DNA of 64,000 bases from JBMNCQ01 sp049366715 (GCA_049366715.1 JBMNCQ010000057.1:1-64000); one strand, 5' to 3'. Positions 18,202-26,854 are shown, counted from the stretch's first letter. Notes: generated from the sequence alone by a model not told the origin. A program made the numbers and translations.

Positions 18202-18230
18202 AGCATACAAAAAAGATATATTTGTATGCT
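18202..18230. promoter_or_regulatory. Palindromic operator candidate upstream of a two-component system
   Basis: AGCATACAAA at 18202-18211 and TTTGTATGCT at 18221-18230 form perfect 10-bp arms with a 9-base spacer, 24 bases upstream of the response regulator ATG. This would suit autoregulation by the OmpR-type regulator. Confidence 0.5.
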
Positions 18231-18253
18231 AACCTATACTTGGAGGTGGGAAA

Positions 18254-18934
18254 ATGGCTTTTAAGCTTCTTTTGGTAGAAGACGATGCGGAGATGAGAGA
18301 AATTATTACAGACTATTTTGTAGAAAAAAGTGGTGGGGCTTTTGCTATAAGTTCGGCTGAAACCGGAGAAAAAGGTCAGCAAAAGTGTCTTGATGAAGAA
18401 TATGATTTGGTGCTTTTGGATGTAATGCTGCCAGAGGTTGATGGATTTACAATTTGCCGGGAGCTTAGAAAAAATAGTGATGTGCCTATTATCTTTGTTA
18501 CAGCAAGGCATAATGAGGATGACCGATTACATGGTTATCGGCTTGGGTGTGATGATTATGTAACTAAGCCATTTACTTTGGCAGAGCTATATGCCAAAGT
18601 AACAGCTCTATTAAAACGTGCAAAAGGTATGGTAAGGGCTGAAGTAATGGTGGCAGGTAGCATTAAGCTAGACCCATATCGCTGTACGGTTGTTGTAAAT
18701 GAGGAAGAAGTAGTATTGGCACCTATAGAATTTGCTGTCTTAAAAATACTTATGGAAAATCTCGGTCAAGTGATGAGTCGTGACATTTTGCTTACCAGGA
18801 TTTGGGGATATTATTTTGAAGGGAATGACAGAGTGGTAGACAACCATATAAAAAAGCTACGTAAAGCTTTAGGCAGTGCTTCTTCACAAATCAAAACTGT
18901 GTTTAAAAAAGGTTATAAACTGGAGGGAGAATAA
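18254..18934 (+). CDS. OmpR/PhoB-family response regulator
   Basis: This 226-residue protein has a receiver domain (acidic pair VEDD at the N-terminus, phosphoacceptor Asp in LVLLDVMLP, conserved Lys in DDYVTKPFT) and a C-terminal winged helix (about 130-225, with LAPIEFAVLKILMEN and VVDNHIKKLRKAL). Its stop overlaps the start of the histidine kinase (TAATG), so the pair is one unit. It has an AGGTGG-type ribosome binding site. It lies between ppdK-repeat copies A and B and is therefore probably acquired. The regulated genes are unknown. Confidence 0.93.
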   Translation: MAFKLLLVEDDAEMREIITDYFVEKSGGAFAISSAETGEKGQQKCLDEEYDLVLLDVMLPEVDGFTICRELRKNSDVPIIFVTARHNEDDRLHGYRLGCDDYVTKPFTLAELYAKVTALLKRAKGMVRAEVMVAGSIKLDPYRCTVVVNEEEVVLAPIEFAVLKILMENLGQVMSRDILLTRIWGYYFEGNDRVVDNHIKKLRKALGSASSQIKTVFKKGYKLEGE

Positions 18935-20634
18935 TGGAAAAGAACAAAGTAAAGGGTACAATTTACCTGCGTACTTTTGGTATATTTTTCGCTACCTACC
19001 TCGTTCTTATGATAGGTTTCAGCGTATTTTTAGTGTTCCAGGAAAGAAATGTTGCAAGCAAGGAGCTTCAGACGTATGCTCTACAAGTCAATAATAGAGT
19101 TGAGAAGATCATGCAAAATTATTTAGATCATGACGAAAATCTAACGGATATTTCTAAAGTAAAAGAAGAGTTATTACAGGAGACCCCCTTTTTCACCCTA
19201 ATGGATTCCGAAGTAGCAGTATTTACAGGTGACTATAAACTTCTTTTTAATACTAATAACTATTGGCGGTGCAGCTATACAAAATATAAAGAGGGAAATA
19301 GACATTATACAGGATATGGCTATTTAAATCCAAAGGATTGGTTTAGTGAAGAAGAAATAAGGGAGATTGCAGGATATTTATACGCCAATCCACAACCTAA
19401 AAAAACAGAAGACCTTTCAGGATATGCATTAGACTTACAGGGCTTCTGGGTCGATAATGGTATGATTATTCCGGAAAAAATAACTGTTAATGCTATGTAT
19501 GCTGAAAGATTTGATGAAAAAGGGAACTTAAGTTCAAGTGGTGGTGTCCATACCGATAACATTGTCTATCGTTCGGGATATGAAAATACAAGAGATTTGC
19601 CGTATTTTGAACATGGAGGTATCATTCCAGATAGTAATGGCAATCTCAATAGTGCCAAACGAAATGGGCTTCGCCAAATGGTGGCAGATCCGTCCAAATT
19701 AAAAGAAACCGTGGAGAAATTTAATGGTTTAGAAGGTTTATCCCAAAGGGTAGAGTCGCTAACTTATCGTTACTACTTGACGGTACCTTACCAGAATTCA
19801 GTTAGGGTAAGTGATGACCAAAGTCTAGTGAGCGGCTTTTGGACTGTACTAGGTCGTGACATAAATATTGGGGAACGCTGTCTCCCTACCTTAGCTTTTG
19901 TTTGGATTTCTTGCTTCATAACATTTGGTGTTGCAGCCCTCATACTCGCAAGACAAGCTTTTAAAACTTATAAACAACAGGAGAAACTTGAAAACCAGCG
20001 CAAGGAAATGACTAATGCTCTGGCCCATGACCTAAAAACCCCTTTGAGCATTATTTCTGGGTATGCCGAGAATTTACAAGCAAACATCCATACAGAGAAA
20101 AGAGAGCATTATGCCAGTTATATTCAGACAAATGTCAACCGTATGGATCAAATAATTCACAAAATGCTTGAGCTGAAGAGATTAGAAGAAGATCCCCTTA
20201 AAATTAACTTTGAAGATGTAGCACTTGCTGAGGTGTGTAAAATAATCATTGATCGTTACAAGCCAGTCTGGAAAGAGAAACTAATAACTGCTTATTTAGA
20301 CGGTGAAGCTGTAATCAAGGCTGACCACTCTTTAATGCTAAGGATTATTGATAACTTTTTTGTTAATGCCCTTGACAACACACCTGCAGGGGGCAGCATT
20401 AGCATAAGAATACTGGGTGATAAACTAGAAGTATTTAATAGTGGTAGCTACATACCCGAGAACAAAATTGAGGAGATATGGCTACCATTTAAGAAAGGTG
20501 ATGTAGCACGGAGTAATTCCAAAGGTACAGGTCTAGGATTAGCTATTGCACGTACAATTTTGGAATTACACAAATTTCCTTATGGAGCTATAAATAGTGA
20601 AGATGGTGTTATATTCTGGTTCGAATTTCGATAG
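18934..20634 (+). CDS. Sensor histidine kinase
   Basis: This 566-residue membrane kinase has a first membrane helix at about 10-33, a large extracytoplasmic region of nearly 290 residues rich in Tyr and charged residues, and a second helix at about 325-345. The H-box ALAHDLKTPLSIISGYAENL follows, then the ATPase domain with N-box NFFVNALDN and G-box GTGLGLAIAR. The unusually large sensor region does not match a fold I recognise. It pairs with the overlapping response regulator. No transporter or target gene is adjacent, because the next item is a ppdK repeat. Confidence 0.9.
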   Translation: MEKNKVKGTIYLRTFGIFFATYLVLMIGFSVFLVFQERNVASKELQTYALQVNNRVEKIMQNYLDHDENLTDISKVKEELLQETPFFTLMDSEVAVFTGDYKLLFNTNNYWRCSYTKYKEGNRHYTGYGYLNPKDWFSEEEIREIAGYLYANPQPKKTEDLSGYALDLQGFWVDNGMIIPEKITVNAMYAERFDEKGNLSSSGGVHTDNIVYRSGYENTRDLPYFEHGGIIPDSNGNLNSAKRNGLRQMVADPSKLKETVEKFNGLEGLSQRVESLTYRYYLTVPYQNSVRVSDDQSLVSGFWTVLGRDINIGERCLPTLAFVWISCFITFGVAALILARQAFKTYKQQEKLENQRKEMTNALAHDLKTPLSIISGYAENLQANIHTEKREHYASYIQTNVNRMDQIIHKMLELKRLEEDPLKINFEDVALAEVCKIIIDRYKPVWKEKLITAYLDGEAVIKADHSLMLRIIDNFFVNALDNTPAGGSISIRILGDKLEVFNSGSYIPENKIEEIWLPFKKGDVARSNSKGTGLGLAIARTILELHKFPYGAINSEDGVIFWFEFR

Positions 20635-20657
20635 CCATATAATATTTAGATACAAGA

Positions 20658-20916
20658 AGTGTTCCATAATGTGAAAAAACGACGATTGGTCTATTTTGAT
20701 TGCAGCGGTACAGGCGGCGGTTAACGCAAAGTAAGCATTGGGACGAGTGTAGGATGCATGGCGTAAAAGTCTTGTACTGCAACGGCTTGAGAGAATATTT
20801 ATATCACACGTTTAGGTGCTGGCAACTCGGATTTTGGGTGTCAGCACCTTGCTTTTTATATAAAAATAGTGGTTTCATACGACTCAGAACAGAAAAAGCA
20901 TGTATTATGGAACACT
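20658..20916 (+). repeat. ppdK-3' repeat element, copy B (complete)
   Basis: A complete 259-bp element. It has a left end AGTGTTCCATAAT (20658-20670), a left arm to 20701, the ppdK-like 3' end from 20702 with codons for AAVQAAVNAK and a stop, the terminator hairpin, and a right arm ending ATTATGGAACACT (20904-20916), the exact inverse of the left end. Confidence 0.9.
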
Positions 20917-21178
20917 TTTTAGGGTTGAATTATGGTACACATTTTTTGCAGCGGAAAATGGAAATTAGCCTATTTGCAGGCATTGCTACAGTTTAATAAT
21001 GAATTCTTTTTGATTATAAAAATAGATTGCTCTGCTTGCAGCCGTTATCATGTAGTCTATTTGTGTTTGGTTATCTCTAATAATTTGCCTAAGAAGATTT
21101 TTGATTGATTTTTTTAACAAAACGGCATACTATAAATGTAAGGAAATCAATGAATTCTTGGAAGACGGTTAATATATT

Positions 21179-21454
21179 ATGGAGTTAGCGAAAATTACAT
21201 CAAAGGGACAAATAACAATACCTATTCTAATCAGGAAAATGCTGAATCTTAAAGATGGAGATAAAGTTGTTTTTATGACTGACGATGGCAAGGTTATCAT
21301 GGAGAATCCAACAAGACTTGCAATAAAGGAAGCACAGGAAGCTTTTGAGGGATTAGCAGAAGAATTGGGCTTAAAATCTGAAGATGATGTTGTTAACCTT
21401 GTTAAAGAGGTAAGAAAAGAGTTGTGGGAGAAGAAACATGCGGATAATGATTGA
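21179..21454 (+). CDS. AbrB/MazE-type antitoxin
   Basis: This 91-residue protein has the SpoVT-AbrB swapped-hairpin motif at its N-terminus (LAKITSKGQITIPI, LNLKDGDKVVFM) and a helical C-terminal half that would bind a toxin. It is nearly identical to 31611-31886. The stop overlaps the start of a decayed PIN toxin, so this antitoxin has no working partner here. It could still neutralise the PIN toxin encoded near 31.9 kb. Confidence 0.85.
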   Translation: MELAKITSKGQITIPILIRKMLNLKDGDKVVFMTDDGKVIMENPTRLAIKEAQEAFEGLAEELGLKSEDDVVNLVKEVRKELWEKKHADND

Positions 21455-21630
21455 CACAAATGTTCTTATCGGCTCTTGTGTTTAATAAGAGATGAAAAGG
21501 ATAAGCCTGTGCTTTTTTCTGCGATCGCTGCCGATGTGGATGTCCTGAAACAGGGGATAAGGATTTTACCGGAATAGATATAGACCGTCCTGAAATACTT
21601 ACACCGACGGAGTTCTTGAATAGATATTAG
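21438..21630 (+). pseudogene. Decayed PIN-domain toxin
   Basis: The ATG at 21438 begins MRIMIDTNVL, the PIN N-terminus with its catalytic Asp, as in the gene at 31870. A 2-base loss after the ninth or tenth codon and larger deletions break the frame. The rest retains IRDEKDKPVLFSAI and DVDVL, then GDKDF-like sequence, and ends at TAG 21628-21630. The IRDEKDKPVLFSAI stretch is missing from the paralogue at 31870. Confidence 0.8.
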
Positions 21631-21663
21631 TTTTACTATTCAGCCAGAGCTAATAGCGTTCCT

Positions 21664-21682
21664 GATAAACAGGAATTTGACG
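21664..21682. repeat. Boundary motif, copy 1 (TGATAAACAGGAATTTGACG)
   Basis: First of five copies of a short imperfect palindrome found downstream of toxin or module genes (others at 24083, 26659, 29288 and 32217). In the best copy the arms are CGACAAA and TTTGTCG. Confidence 0.55.
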
Positions 21683-21733
21683 CTCCGTCCTTGAGGCAAA
21701 CAAGTGAAAAAATAATAAAAAGGAATACATAAT

Positions 21734-22912
21734 ATGGGTGAAATAAGCGTTGAACAAATCAGAAGCTTTCGGTTGCACTCTCATCATTTAGATAAAAAAT
21801 ATCAAAGGACGGATATAGCGGAGCTTGTCGGTGCATGTGGTATGCAAAACACCCCGCCCGGCGCATGGGAAACCGCTCTCTATAACCGTATTCCCGATTG
21901 TAGTATGTCGGAAATGGAGTATTTATTATATAAAGAAAAATTGCTTTTGCAGGCATGGAGCTGGCGGGGGGCGCCTGCTGTGTTCCCTGTTTGGGAAAGT
22001 GATGTTTTTCTATCCGCACTTATTTCAGAAGAAGGCGAACCGTGGATATATACCTCGGGGATTTCACTGGCTCTTGACTTTTTACAGATGACCTTTGATG
22101 AATTATTCGATATATTAAAACAGGTTATGCCGCAACTGGACGATAAAGTTATCATCAGCAAAAGCACTTTAGACCAAACTTTAGCGGAATGGATGCTGCC
22201 ACTGTTGCCTACCGAAAAACGGGAATTGTGGAACAAACCGTCAATGTACGGAAGTCCGGACAAGCAAACTGTCGGGGGCGCGGTTGTGTCCTTTATGCTT
22301 CGGCCATGTGCCTTTAACGGCTTAGTTGTATTTGGGGAACGGAATGGCATCAGCCCTACGTTTACATCTTATAAAAGCTGGACAGGTCATTCTTTGAAAG
22401 CCAGTGAGGGCGCATCTGAAAAACTGGTGCGAAAATTTTTGCATTGTTATGGACCGACAACAGTTAATACATTTGTAAGTTGGTTAGGCTGTTCCCCAAA
22501 ACAGGGAAAGCGCATGTGGGAAACTGTTTCGGAAGAAATGGAGCCAGTCATGGTATTTGGGAAAAAAGCCTTTATCCTATCTGTGGACAAAGAACCGCTT
22601 TTTTCTCCGGTTTCCTTCCAAAGGGAGATTCTTCTTCTCGGAGGCCATGACCCATTTCTCGACCAACGTGACCGAACTGTTTTGCAACCGGATAAATCCC
22701 TGCAAAAACAGATTTGGACATTAATAACGAATCCAGGTGTTATTTTGGATTGTGGAGAAATCATTGGTATTTGGACAAGTAAGAAAAAAAGCAAGGGAAT
22801 AGAAATCAAAATGACTTTGTGGGGTAAGACCCCTGAAAAACAAAAACTCCATAGTCTTGCCGAAGAATACGCTGCCTTTCGTCAACAAAAATTGGCAAGC
22901 ATTAAGATATAA
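21734..22912 (+). CDS. Winged-helix DNA-binding domain protein (HTH_42/YcaQ-AlkZ-like)
   Basis: This 392-residue protein has the N-terminal pattern VEQIRSFRLHSHHLDKKY followed by ELVGACGMQNTPPGAWETAL, which resembles the HTH_42 superfamily containing the DNA glycosylases YcaQ and AlkZ. In characterised glycosylases a QxQ or QxD motif is catalytic; here the corresponding place reads MQNT, so activity is uncertain. Length is usual for the family. The start is ATG with AAAAAGGAATAC upstream. It is the cargo between copies B and C, next to the AbrB antitoxin. Confidence 0.6.
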   Translation: MGEISVEQIRSFRLHSHHLDKKYQRTDIAELVGACGMQNTPPGAWETALYNRIPDCSMSEMEYLLYKEKLLLQAWSWRGAPAVFPVWESDVFLSALISEEGEPWIYTSGISLALDFLQMTFDELFDILKQVMPQLDDKVIISKSTLDQTLAEWMLPLLPTEKRELWNKPSMYGSPDKQTVGGAVVSFMLRPCAFNGLVVFGERNGISPTFTSYKSWTGHSLKASEGASEKLVRKFLHCYGPTTVNTFVSWLGCSPKQGKRMWETVSEEMEPVMVFGKKAFILSVDKEPLFSPVSFQREILLLGGHDPFLDQRDRTVLQPDKSLQKQIWTLITNPGVILDCGEIIGIWTSKKKSKGIEIKMTLWGKTPEKQKLHSLAEEYAAFRQQKLASIKI

Positions 22913-23029
22913 AATCTGTTTACCGCGTATTAGCCAATGGCTAGAAATCAGAGTAGTTTGTTCGTCTTTATCTCCATAGGCGCGTAGAATTAGGCATAAC
23001 GGGGAGCTGATAAATTTCCAATTGGTCTG

Positions 23030-23287
23030 AGTGTTCCATAATGTGAAAAATGAGATTGGTCTATTTTGATAGCCGCCGCCCAGGCGGCGATTAACGCAAA
23101 GTAAGCATTGAGACGAGTGTAGGATGCATGGCGGGAAAGTTTTGCACTGCAACGGCTTGAGAGAATATTAATATCACATAAACAGGGTGTTGGCAACTCG
23201 GATTTTGGGTGTCAGCACCTTGTTTTTTATATAAAAATAGTGGTTTCATACGACTCAGAACAGAAAAAGCATGTATGATGGAACGCT
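23030..23287 (+). repeat. ppdK-3' repeat element, copy C (complete)
   Basis: A complete copy with left end AGTGTTCCATAAT, a ppdK-like end coding AAAQAAINAK plus stop, a terminator, and a right end ATGATGGAACGCT that differs at two positions from the consensus. It is preceded by a TTCCAATTGGTCTG tract that also precedes copies D, H and J. Confidence 0.9.
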
Positions 23288-23453
23288 TTTTAGGGCTGAA
23301 TTATGGAACAGTTTTTGATATGTGAAAATGAGAATCAGCCTATTTGCAAGCAATGCTATGGTTTAATAGTGAATTCTTTTTCCGAAAAAAGCAAGATTGC
23401 TCTGCTTGCAGCCATTATCTGTAATTTGTTTAGGTTTAGCTTGTTAATAAAAA

Positions 23454-23491
23454 ATGCATTCAATATGTATACAAAATGTGATACAATGCAT
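23454..23491 (+). promoter_or_regulatory. Promoter/operator of the relB-yafQ pair
   Basis: ATGCATT at 23454-23460 mirrors AATGCAT at 23485-23491, with an inner GTAT/ATAC dyad. A promoter with TTCAAT (23459-23464) and TACAAT (23482-23487), spaced 17 bases, lies within the dyad. This fits autorepression by the antitoxin. It is repeated at 26029-26066 in the duplicate. Confidence 0.55.
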
Positions 23492-23515
23492 ATATTAATA
23501 CACGAGGTGAGCAAT

Positions 23516-23806
23516 ATGGCTAAATCGGAAACACTGCACATTCGGGTTGAACCTGCCGTTAAAGCCGGTGTTGAAGCTACGCTTAAAACATTAGGTCTTT
23601 CGACTACTGAAGCTATAAATATATTTCTTCATCAGGTTATTCTTGCAGGCGGACTGCCCTTTGAGGTCAAAAATCCTCAGTACAATGCCGAAACGCTTGC
23701 GGCTATTCAGGAAGCCCGCGATATCATAGCTGGAAAAGTCCCGGCAAAAAGCTATCACACAGTAGCAGAGCTGATGGAGGACTTGAACAGTGATGATGAA
23801 GATTAA
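23516..23806 (+). CDS. RelB/DinJ-family antitoxin
   Basis: This 96-residue antitoxin has an N-terminal ribbon-helix-helix (LHIRVEPAVKAGVEATLKTLGLSTTEAINIFLHQVILAGGLPF), the DinJ pattern, and an acidic C-terminal tail. I start at ATG 23516 with ACGAGGTGAGCA upstream; the longer frame from 23303 lies in repeat sequence. It overlaps the toxin gene by about 14 bases. It is identical to the copy at 26091. Confidence 0.9.
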   Translation: MAKSETLHIRVEPAVKAGVEATLKTLGLSTTEAINIFLHQVILAGGLPFEVKNPQYNAETLAAIQEARDIIAGKVPAKSYHTVAELMEDLNSDDED

Positions 23807-24071
23807 CAGGACCTCTCGCTTCAAAAAAGAATTCAGACAGATGATGAAGCGAAGCTATGATTCCAAGTTGTTCGAGTATGTGGTCGGAGAAATAGCTAAT
23901 GGCCGGCCATTGGCAGAAAAATATAATGACCACGCCTTGAAAGGCGGCTTTGAAGGGTTTAGAGAGTGCCATATACAACCGGATTGGCTGCTGATTTATA
24001 TTGTCGAAAACGATATATTAACTCTAACTCTCACTAGGACAGGCACTCATGGGGATTTGTTCAAGAAATAA
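23793..24071 (+). CDS. YafQ-family mRNA interferase toxin
   Basis: This roughly 92-residue RelE-superfamily toxin has basic RTSRFKKEFRQMMKR at its N-terminus, the conserved HALKGGFEGFRE motif and the C-terminal LTRTGTHGDLF carrying the catalytic His and Asp region of YafQ. Several start codons are stacked (GTG 23790, ATG 23793, ATG 23796). It differs from the 26368 copy by one residue (FRECHI here, FREYHI there). The family cleaves mRNA on the ribosome. Confidence 0.9.
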   Translation: MMKINRTSRFKKEFRQMMKRSYDSKLFEYVVGEIANGRPLAEKYNDHALKGGFEGFRECHIQPDWLLIYIVENDILTLTLTRTGTHGDLFKK

Positions 24072-24082
24072 GGTTAATGCAC

Positions 24083-24102
24083 TCGACAAATAGGAATTTA
24101 TT
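24083..24102. repeat. Boundary motif, copy 2 (CGACAAATAGGAATTTATTG)
   Basis: An imperfect palindrome directly after the YafQ stop, where the 931-bp duplication ends. Confidence 0.55.
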
Positions 24103-24179
24103 GCGATGTTATCCTGCGTTGCTTGCCGTAATGTAGGATTATAGCGTATTGTGAAGGGAAGCAAAGGAGGCGGAAAAAT

Positions 24180-24560
24180 ATGTTTGATGAAAACCTGAAA
24201 AATCTTCGTAAGCAAAAAGGGCTTTCCCAGGAAGAGCTGGCAGAACGACTGCATGTTGTGCGGCAGACGGTATCCAAATGGGAAAAAGGTCTTTCGGTGC
24301 CTGACGCGGCCCTTTTGATACGGATTGCTGAAATCTTTGAAACATCGGTAAGCACGCTTCTTGGGGACACAATACGCCCTTCTGAAGATAAAAATATCAT
24401 CGCGGAAAAGTTGGAACAACTTAACGCAGTGCTGGCTGAGAAAAATAGACGGAGTCGCCGCATTTGGAAAGTGATTGCAGCTGCGTTAATTTCCATTGCT
24501 GTGATAACGGTATTGCTAATTATATTGAATCTCTCATCTGTTGGCAGCATGATGTCATAA
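24180..24560 (+). CDS. XRE-family regulator with C-terminal membrane anchor
   Basis: This 126-residue protein has a classical HTH (FDENLKNLRKQKGLSQEELAERLHVVRQTVSKWEKGLSVPDAALL) at its N-terminus and one membrane helix near the C-terminus (IWKVIAAALISIAVITVLLIIL). Membrane-bound XRE proteins of this type are common in Clostridia, and their targets are mostly unknown. The RBS is AAAGGAGG. It is the second cargo gene between copies C and D. Confidence 0.85.
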   Translation: MFDENLKNLRKQKGLSQEELAERLHVVRQTVSKWEKGLSVPDAALLIRIAEIFETSVSTLLGDTIRPSEDKNIIAEKLEQLNAVLAEKNRRSRRIWKVIAAALISIAVITVLLIILNLSSVGSMMS

Positions 24561-24589
24561 TACAGACTCGGCAGATTCCAATTTGTCTG

Positions 24590-24743
24590 AGTGTTCCATA
24601 ATGAGATAGGTCTATTTTGATTGCAGCGGCCCAGGCGGCGATTCGCAACAAAGACTAATCAAGGTTATAGAGTAAGACTTTAATAATTTGTTAAAAGCAT
24701 AATTAGGGTGTTACCTTTAGATTTTAGAGGCAATACCTTTTTC
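24590..24743 (+). repeat. ppdK-3' repeat, copy D (variant right half)
   Basis: The left end AGTGTTCCATAAT and left arm are followed by a ppdK-like GCAGCGGCCCAGGCGGCG. The rest differs from copies A-C: CAACAAAGACTAATCAAGG, then a different hairpin (GGTGTTACC with GGCAATACC, T tail to 24743). No right end is present. Confidence 0.75.
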
Positions 24744-24845
24744 TACTCATTGGGCAAACTGATGGATAAATGTGCTATAATTAACATAAGTGGGCTATGG
24801 AGTAACGAAAGAGTAGTATGCGAAGTATAAAAGAGGGAGATAAGA

Positions 24846-25442
24846 ATGAATAAAAAGAATACAATAATAATTATTTTGCAAAGTATCATTATTTTAGTTT
24901 TAGTAGGGTGCGTGTCTTCTAATAAATCTATAGATAATACGTCTCTAAATATTGCTGATTTTTATGGAGAATATACATTTGATGAAGTAGCATATATGCG
25001 CAAATCTCCTGCAATAAGTGAAGAACAATATGAAAATGACTTAAAAATAGTAACAGAAACTTTCACAGATGTTGAGTTTTCAATAGGAGAGAGTTATTTC
25101 TATGAAACTTCAGGAACATTTGGAGAAAATCCATCAGAAGGTTTTGAATTTATCACGATAAAGGACTATGGTGATAAATATTATGATGACTTAGCCAGAG
25201 AAAATCTTGAGAATTTTGAGGGCCTTAGTTTTATATTTGACTATGATGATATTAAAAAAGAGCTAGATGTTAATGAAATCAAGCATTATATTATGTATGT
25301 AGAAGATGGGATTTTGTCAAATCCTACGTTTTATATAACAAAAGATAGTATTTTTGTTGCCATGGAAACGATATCCTTTGGAGAAACAGAGGATGCTTTA
25401 AAGGGATATACTCATTATTTATTGAAGCTTAAAGAAAATTAA
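24846..25442 (+). CDS. Hypothetical lipoprotein
   Basis: This 198-residue protein has a lipoprotein signal (hydrophobic IIIILQSIIILVL and lipobox LVGC at about residue 22). The mature part is acidic and rich in Tyr, Glu and Asp (FYGEYTFDEVAYMRKSP), with no family I recognise. The RBS is AGAGGGAGA. It is the only cargo between copies D and E and is more AT-rich than the core genes around it, which fits acquired DNA. A substrate-binding or immunity role is possible but not supported. Confidence 0.7.
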   Translation: MNKKNTIIIILQSIIILVLVGCVSSNKSIDNTSLNIADFYGEYTFDEVAYMRKSPAISEEQYENDLKIVTETFTDVEFSIGESYFYETSGTFGENPSEGFEFITIKDYGDKYYDDLARENLENFEGLSFIFDYDDIKKELDVNEIKHYIMYVEDGILSNPTFYITKDSIFVAMETISFGETEDALKGYTHYLLKLKEN

Positions 25443-25603
25443 TAATGGCTTATGTGATGAAATATATCTTTAAAATTAAACAATTCAGTGAAGGAAATTA
25501 TATAGTTTTAAGTTATATAGAAGATATTTTAGAGTGTTAGTTGAACGCAATTTATTTTTTTGTACAGTTTGTCAGATCCACTTTAAGATTTATGGTTATA
25601 AGA

Positions 25604-25862
25604 AGTGTTTCATAATGTGAAAAATGGAGATCGGTCTATTTTGCTATCAGCGGCTCAGGCTGCAATCAAGGCGAAATAAGCACTGAGACAAGTGTAGGAT
25701 GCATGGCTTAAAAGACTTGCAATGTAATGAGTTAAGAGAATTCTAATATCACATAAACAGGGTGTTGGCAACTCGGATTTTGGGTGTCAGCACCTTGCTT
25801 TTTATATAAAAATAGTGGTTTCATACGACTCAGAACAGAAAAAGCATGTATGATGGAACGCT
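25604..25862 (+). repeat. ppdK-3' repeat element, copy E (complete)
   Basis: A complete copy. The left end is AGTGTTTCATAAT, the ppdK-like end codes AAQAAIKAK plus stop, and the right end is ATGATGGAACGCT. From 25744 onward it is part of the 931-bp duplication. The stretch 25443-25603 before it shows no gene. Confidence 0.9.
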
Positions 25863-26090
25863 TTTTAGGGCTGAATTATGGAACAGTTTTTGATATGTGA
25901 AAATGAGAATCAGCCTATTTGCAAGCAATGCTATGGTTTAATAGTGAATTCTTTTTCCGAAAAAAGCAAGATTGCTCTGCTTGCAGCCATTATCTGTAAT
26001 TTGTTTAGGTTTAGCTTGTTAATAAAAAATGCATTCAATATGTATACAAAATGTGATACAATGCATATATTAATACACGAGGTGAGCAAT

Positions 26091-26381
26091 ATGGCTAAAT
26101 CGGAAACACTGCACATTCGGGTTGAACCTGCCGTTAAAGCCGGTGTTGAAGCTACGCTTAAAACATTAGGTCTTTCGACTACTGAAGCTATAAATATATT
26201 TCTTCATCAGGTTATTCTTGCAGGCGGACTGCCCTTTGAGGTCAAAAATCCTCAGTACAATGCCGAAACGCTTGCGGCTATTCAGGAAGCCCGCGATATC
26301 ATAGCTGGAAAAGTCCCGGCAAAAAGCTATCACACAGTAGCAGAGCTGATGGAGGACTTGAACAGTGATGATGAAGATTAA
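26091..26381 (+). CDS. RelB/DinJ-family antitoxin (duplicate)
   Basis: Identical in protein sequence to the antitoxin at 23516-23806, including the upstream dyad and ribosome binding site. Two identical loci will cross-regulate each other. The ATG at 26091 is preferred over the longer frame that starts at 25878 in repeat sequence. Confidence 0.9.
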   Translation: MAKSETLHIRVEPAVKAGVEATLKTLGLSTTEAINIFLHQVILAGGLPFEVKNPQYNAETLAAIQEARDIIAGKVPAKSYHTVAELMEDLNSDDED

Positions 26382-26646
26382 CAGGACCTCTCGCTTCAAA
26401 AAAGAATTCAGACAGATGATGAAGCGAAGCTATGATTCCAAGTTGTTCGAGTATGTGGTCGGAGAAATAGCTAATGGCCGGCCATTGGCAGAAAAATATA
26501 ATGACCACGCCTTGAAAGGCGGCTTTGAAGGGTTTAGAGAGTACCATATACAACCGGATTGGCTGCTAATTTATATTGTCGAAAACGACATATTAACTCT
26601 AACTCTCACTAGGACAGGTACTCATGGGGATTTGTTCAAGAAATAA
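26368..26646 (+). CDS. YafQ-family mRNA interferase toxin (duplicate)
   Basis: The duplicate of 23793-24071, with a single residue change (Cys to Tyr in the FRE-HI motif). All the conserved C-terminal residues (RTGTHGDLF) are kept, so both copies look functional. Most of the few nucleotide differences of the duplication fall in the 3' half of this gene. Confidence 0.9.
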   Translation: MMKINRTSRFKKEFRQMMKRSYDSKLFEYVVGEIANGRPLAEKYNDHALKGGFEGFREYHIQPDWLLIYIVENDILTLTLTRTGTHGDLFKK

Positions 26647-26658
26647 GGTTAATGCACT

Positions 26659-26678
26659 CGACAAACAGGAATTTGTCG
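26659..26678. repeat. Boundary motif, copy 3 (perfect-arm palindrome)
   Basis: CGACAAACAGGAATTTGTCG has perfect 7-bp arms (CGACAAA/TTTGTCG) around six bases. It is the best preserved of the five boundary motifs. Confidence 0.65.
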
Positions 26679-26725
26679 GGGTAATTTTGAACTGCAGGGT
26701 ATTCATATTTGTGGAGGTTGAGTTT

Positions 26726-26854
26726 ATGGATGATTTTATAAAAAAAGATATAGAGGAAGCTCTTCGAGCCATAACTTCAATGATTAGCAGGACTGAGAAA
26801 GCAAAAGAGAAATTTGCGCAAGGTAAAAAGAGAGGGCATATGACTGAAATATAG
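26726..26854 (+). pseudogene. Truncated paralogue of the MDDF-repeat protein
   Basis: MDDFIKKDIEEALRAITSMI begins this 42-residue ORF (GTGGAGG-type RBS) and matches the start of the 133-residue protein at 32283-32681 until about residue 33, after which the frame runs into unrelated GKKRGHMTEI and stops. It is probably a 3'-truncated remnant. Confidence 0.65.

Larger units (their letters stand above)
23169..24099 (+). repeat. 931-bp direct duplication, first copy
   Basis: Nearly identical to 25744-26674 (constant offset 2575); I count about six differences. It covers the right half of the ppdK repeat, the RelB/DinJ-YafQ pair and the boundary motif, so the unit duplicated is one cassette with its right-hand repeat. 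Confidence 0.92.
25744..26674 (+). repeat. 931-bp direct duplication, second copy
   Basis: The second copy of 23169-24099. Left of 25744 the two ppdK repeats diverge (C and E are clearly different lineages), so the duplication breakpoint lies inside the repeat, as expected for recombination between repeats. Confidence 0.92.

Noticed and set aside
20700..20996. 98-codon ORF across repeat copy B
   Set aside because: It is an accidental frame inside the dispersed repeat.
23303..23515. Long N-terminal extension of the RelB/DinJ antitoxin (and the same at 25878)
   Set aside because: The extension is translated repeat and promoter sequence; the ATG at 23516 has the proper ribosome binding site and matches family length.
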